From positions 3,579,001 through 3,643,000 of the forward strand of contig CM065381.1 of the NCBI GenBank assembly GCA_033060915.1: a stretch of 64,000 nucleotides of DNA. Reading direction: 5' to 3'. The notes beneath the pieces are model-generated. The model saw nothing but the letters and a program-made list of their open reading frames with translations. It did no database searches and was not told the DNA's origin. Shown in pieces: positions 59,607-64,000 of this stretch (positions are counted from its first letter, which is position 1; each line of letters begins with the position of its first letter). The stretch comes from Euryodendron excelsum (taxonomy: Eukaryota > Streptophyta > Magnoliopsida > Ericales > Pentaphylacaceae). Made by a program: the position numbers and the translations under genes.

Positions 59607-62600
59607 ATGAACCCGGGGGGCGCAGATGGAGCTTCTGAAACATCTGCCGCTGCTGCAAAGAAGCATTCAAAGAAACCCAAATGTGCATTTCCTTTATCTC
59701 AATCCTCTTATCTCCTTTTTTTTTTTTTTTTTAGATTTCATTCTTGATTGTTGCATTTTGTTTAAAATCACTGTTTCTTTGCACAAATTTCGTGGAATCG
59801 TGGAACTTTGATAGGATAATAGGGCATTGTATATGTTCAGCATTGTTATGGGTGTAAGGACTAATTTTTGGAATCAATTTCCCAAAAATGTGTGTAGAAT
59901 GTATTTGTCCCCCCCAAAAGAAATAAATAAATATAAGTGTGTAGAATGATATTGGGTAATTGCAATTTGTTTTCTATTTCAATGTTTATGGGCATGTCTA
60001 ATCAGCAGTCAGGGTTGTGGTCTGCAAAAACCTTAATGATATCAATCAGGATTCAAGAATGTTAGTTATAATGAGCTAATATGGGTTGTAAATCTATCCA
60101 TGTTGGATAGAGCCACTCTATATACACAAAACACTTGTTAATATGATTGGTGCCAAACTGCTGTGATTTGAAATGCATGCATGTGTGATTCTTTCAAAAC
60201 CCCCCCTTTTTTTTTGTGGTTCTAAGTTGGACCGTCAAGTAGTGTGATATGGGCATGAATTCCAATGACATTAAGGATAATGAATGCAACCTGATAAAGT
60301 ATCAATGACAACATGGTGGCCGCATAGGGGATTCTGAGGAGCTACAAGGCACTGTGAGCAGCTTCAAAATCCAAAAGTCTCTTAACAGGTTTTTTCAAAC
60401 TAAGTCATCAGTTTTTTGAAGTTCATTTGATATCAAAGTTATTAGGTTAACTGGGCAAAACAAGCATTTGAGGTATAGGAGAGATCATAAAGGCCATTTA
60501 CATATCACATTATTTTCTCCGGGCCTGCTGGATTTGGGGTGACTTATAGAAACGCAGTCGGTGCTCTTGTGAAGGGCAACCCTTAGCTAGAGGTCGTAAT
60601 ACAGAATTGGGTTTGGGGGGATGTGATAATCTCCACATGATTAGTTAAATATAAGATGACATTTCCCAATTTGATGAAAGAGGCTTTTGATCCTTCCAGG
60701 ATCTAGATTTGGTACCAAACGTAGACTGGTCTCTCTCCAACACTCTAGATTTTAAAAGTGTGAGGCAGATTTGCTTTATGGGTTTGTCCTTTATCGTGGG
60801 AGGGTTAGAACACCACTACTCCTAAAAGTCTAGCAGGAAAGGGGCCAAAAAATGCATGCATATCAAACTTTTCAACACCCTCCTCACATGCAACGATGCA
60901 AACATCGAGAGACAAAATGCAAACAAGGGAACAAATACAGCTAAGAGACTTGAATCCAAAACCTCCTCCTACCTTAGCTTTGATACCACATTAGATCACT
61001 ACTAATCCCAAAAGCGTAAGCTTTACGCAACAATTCATATCAAGCACTTCAACGTATCTGCTGTATTTGTGCTTCTCCTCTATATGCCTTCTGCATCTTG
61101 TGCAAGATGGTCCTCATTGTTGTTTCTTTCGTTTTCCTGATTAAGTTGCCTATTTCTCTCCTGGGTTTCTGTACATTCTCTTTGCTTATTACTGAATTCT
61201 TCTTGTTTCTTGGGAAGAAACAAAATAAATAAGAAAAGGAATAAGGTGATGAAAAGGATGGTTTGTTGTTTTGGAATTTTTAGAAGGATATATAGTGATA
61301 AAGCTGGACAGCCTTCACCAAGTTAATTATTATTCTATCCTGCGCCCTGTATTAGCTTTTGCTTACACTGATTCTGTTTAGCCAAGTTGATTTCAATTGT
61401 GGAGAACCTTTTTGCCAATTGCTTCCACACATTTACAGTCATCTGCAGCTTAGTGCGAAAGTAGCATCAATTTTCTTTGTGGAACTAATAAATTTCTTAT
61501 CTTGGTTCAGATGTATTTTATTTTGCATTTGCTCAGACTATCATTTCATTTTATGACCAAATAAGTGAAAAAAGTTCTTTAGGCTTTTATTCAACAAGAA
61601 ATTCATGAAAATCTTATTTTGGGGTAATTTTTTCTTATACATGGCTTATCACCAAAAGGTATGGATCATAAATCGCATATGGGGTTGTGTTTTAATAGTG
61701 CAGCATATTGCTTGAACAGAACTGGGAACTAGTTGGATAATGGAACCTTGTGCTACAAATACTGGGTTTTGAGGAAAAGGAAAGAAAATACTGAATCTCC
61801 ACAAAGTTGGTGAAAGTACACCTTACATCTATGCTACCTGAACTTAGGTACAGGTGTCAGGGTGTCCAAGTGTTGAATTCATCTAATTCTCATGTGCAAG
61901 GACACTTGGGCGCGGCTAGATTCTATATTTTTAAAATAATTCTTTTGTTTTTTGAAGATAAAATGGTATTACTAGTTAAAATATAGCATTTCATGCATAA
62001 AACGGCAGTACTATGCTTTTTTTTAGTTCTATAGTAAATTCAATTACTTACACATACTTATTAGATGCATGTCCAATTAGCTGTATTGAACACATATCCC
62101 ATAGCCTTATCCGAGTGTCGAGTGTCCGACACGGTTATTTTACAAATTTAGAATAATCCAAGTAATATAGCCTTACATTATTCTAGATGCTGAGAGATTG
62201 AGGAAAATAAGAGAAACTAGCCTGTCTCTTGGAGTAGGTTACATTGAAATCTCCTGCTCTATGCTATTCTCATTTTCTAATAATTGTTGAACTTGAAAAA
62301 AAAAAAAAAAAACCTAGCCATATGAGATGCAATTGGGTGGTTGTATTATACTGTGCTCTGTGGAGCATTCAGAGTTTTTTTTGTCTGTTTGAGGGGTGGG
62401 GCAGAGATCCCAGCTTATCAATCTAAACAGTTCAATATCAGTTGCTGAATGTTGAATACTGTAGTGGTAGAATTAGTGGTCATTCCCTTTAATTATGTAG
62501 GATATGTAGTTTCCTCATGAATGAACCATTTGGCTGATGTTTGTTATATGTTCCAGATTCTAGGTTTACACAACAGGAGCTTCCTGCTTGCAAACCAATT

Positions 62601-64000
62601 TTGACTCCTGGATGGGTATGGTTGACATTATATCCTACTCAATCTGCTTTTGCAGAAAGCCATTTTCTCCCCCTATTTTTTTATATAATGCTCTCTCTTC
62701 CTTTCTCCCATGGTTTCAGGTCATTACTGTATTCATATTTATCGGCATCGTCTTTATCCCCATTGGGCTCGCTTCCTTGTTTGCATCAGAACGTGTAATA
62801 TGCTAAAATCATTTTGCACTGGTGAAGTTCTGTAGTCAGCATCTAATTGACATTGTATATGAACCGTCCCTTTGTTTGACATGTAGGTGGTGGAAATTGC
62901 AGACCGCTATGATAGTGATTGTGTTCCTTCAATTTATGGCAAGGATATGCTTGCATACATTCAAAACTCTGGAACAAACAAGACTTGTATAAAGACTTTA
63001 ACTGTAAGTCCCATGCCCTAGTACAGAAGAGTTCAAATCATTTTAGGCTTGATTTTCTTCTCCTCCTCCTCCTCTCAGATTAAAAACATGCACCTAAGTG
63101 CATTACTTTACTGTTTTCAGGTTCCGAAGAAAATGAGACAACCAATTTATATATATTATCAGCTTGACAACTTCTACCAGAATCATCGCCGGTATGTTAC
63201 ATGCTCTGATTATGTGGATCAATTTATGTGGTTTAATTCTTATTTATCCAAAAGGTTTGGTTTCTCAAAGACAGCTCCTCATTTTTGGGATTATATGTCC
63301 TTCGCATTATATACTAGTTGAATTTGGGGCCATGTTGTTAACAAATACACTAATGCATAGAATTTCTTGTACAATTGAAATGAAATAGAAATATTTTTGG
63401 CAAAGCTTTATTTTAGTGAGTGTTCATCCACTTGTAAGGACCAGAACAAGTTTGAATTGAACTTTGGAGCCCTAAATAATTCAAAATAAAGAAGGGCCTA
63501 TGGTGAAATTAGTAATTTTCTTTTGAATCTCATGGCATTGTAACTGTGTTAACAAGTTCTGAACTATGCAAGAGTTGTAAATTAATTAAAAGAACTAGTG
63601 ACTTGTGTTCTCTGACTCCTTGGTAACTGTCCTTGGTTTTTGCTTTTCAAGTCTATGATCTTTTATCATGGTTCCAGGAATGAAAGGTCATCAGTCTATA
63701 ATTACATGAAATTTCAAACATGGGGTTTGCTTGATGTAGAAGACCAAAGTGTGCTCCCAAATGATCAAGGCATTTCATTCATGTGTCATGATTGATGCAA
63801 ACCAGAGATGCATAAAAAAAATGAGTAGGCTTTCTGCCACATTCTCATTTTTTTTTGCCTAGTTTATGATCCTTGGACATATATCCTTAGGATTTTAGGC
63901 TTTTCATTGGCAGATTACCACTACTGTCAATAATATTCCAATCCAGAACATGGAGAATTTGTGTTTGATTATTGCATTACAAGAGGTGAAAGGAATTTGT
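59607..64000 (+). CDS. ALIS: ALA-interacting subunit (CDC50/LEM3 family), 5' part
   Basis: Beta subunit of P4-ATPase phospholipid flippases (ALA proteins); needed for their exit from the ER and for activity. Exons 59607-59682, 62557-62615, 62720-62794, 62887-63003 and 63121-63191, all in phase, give the first 132 aa. The N-terminus is Ala/Lys-rich and cytosolic. Then comes the family signature SRFTQQELPACKPILTPGW, one transmembrane helix (VITVFIFIGIVFIPIGLASL, about residues 46-65), and the start of the ectodomain (VVEIADRYDSDCVP; MRQPIYIYYQLDNFYQNHRR). The next exon should begin YVKSRSD; I do not find it before base 64000, so the gene continues beyond the window. Intron 1 is 2.9 kb. Resembles ALIS1/3/5; subtype not fixed. 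Confidence 0.93.
61846..62130 (+). repeat. Dispersed GGCGCGGCTAGAT-type repeat, copy 2
   Basis: In ALIS intron 1. Shares order and orientation of tracts with 45228-45450. Its right part (about 62110-62140) has GTGTCGAGTGTCCGACACGG, linking it in wording to the CACGGACAC family in the CBP60 introns. Confidence 0.5.
63192..64000 (+). other. ALIS intron 5 (partial), no exon recognised
   Basis: After the donor GTATGT at 63192 I see no acceptor followed by the expected YVKSRSD sequence. The remaining 809 bp read as intron. Confidence 0.6.

Noticed and set aside
1..64000. CRISPR arrays, operons, bacterial promoters or phage genes
   Set aside because: The window is plant nuclear DNA with spliced genes; no regularly spaced identical repeats or prokaryotic gene layout were seen.

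Overview
The window is nuclear DNA from a flowering plant, almost certainly a eudicot. It is AT-rich, its genes are split by GT-AG introns, it is dense in plant transposon families, and it carries typical plant gene families. I cannot name the species from the sequence.

Five protein-coding genes are supported. Two tandem xyloglucan endotransglucosylase/hydrolase genes lie on the minus strand (7455-8515 and 12229-13283; three exons and 292 codons each). A minus-strand NAC transcription factor follows (20271-23312; three exons, about 290 aa). A 20.5-kb minus-strand CALMODULIN-BINDING PROTEIN 60 gene comes next (26141-46662; eight exons, about 639 aa). The last is the 5' half of a plus-strand ALA-interacting subunit (CDC50/LEM3) gene (59607 to beyond the right edge; five exons seen). 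I derived all exon borders by hand from splice sites and reading phase; every exon junction joins in frame.

Layout: 1-4037 is the 5' part of a degenerate Copia retrotransposon on the minus strand, with LTR and primer-binding site, running off the left edge. 4255-5102 is an 848-bp nearly complete palindrome with a perfect 9-bp target duplication (Mutator-type). 7.2-19.2 kb is an expanded XTH locus: two intact genes plus diverged copies of their flanks, one of them broken by a solo LTR and by other inserts. 20.3-23.3 kb is the NAC gene. 26.1-46.7 kb is CBP60, whose introns hold a Mutator-type element with a broken Copia element nested inside, a 39-base poly-C tract, a candidate 1.5-kb solo LTR, three copies of a CACGGACAC-rich inverted-repeat family and a Tourist-like MITE. 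47-59 kb is gene-poor and holds two hAT-like elements, Mutator-like and Tourist-like MITEs, a tRNA-derived SINE with a 16-bp target duplication, and tandem duplications. 59.6-64 kb is the ALIS gene.

The genes do not form a pathway. XTHs act in the cell wall, NAC and CBP60 in nuclear regulation (CBP60 in calcium/calmodulin signalling), and ALIS is the beta subunit of P4-ATPase lipid flippases. I found no previously undescribed biochemical system. The more unusual content is structural: the palindrome-within-palindrome element, transposon nesting datable by intact target duplications, paralogous empty sites in the XTH locus, and inverted repeats bracketing CBP60 exons 3-6.
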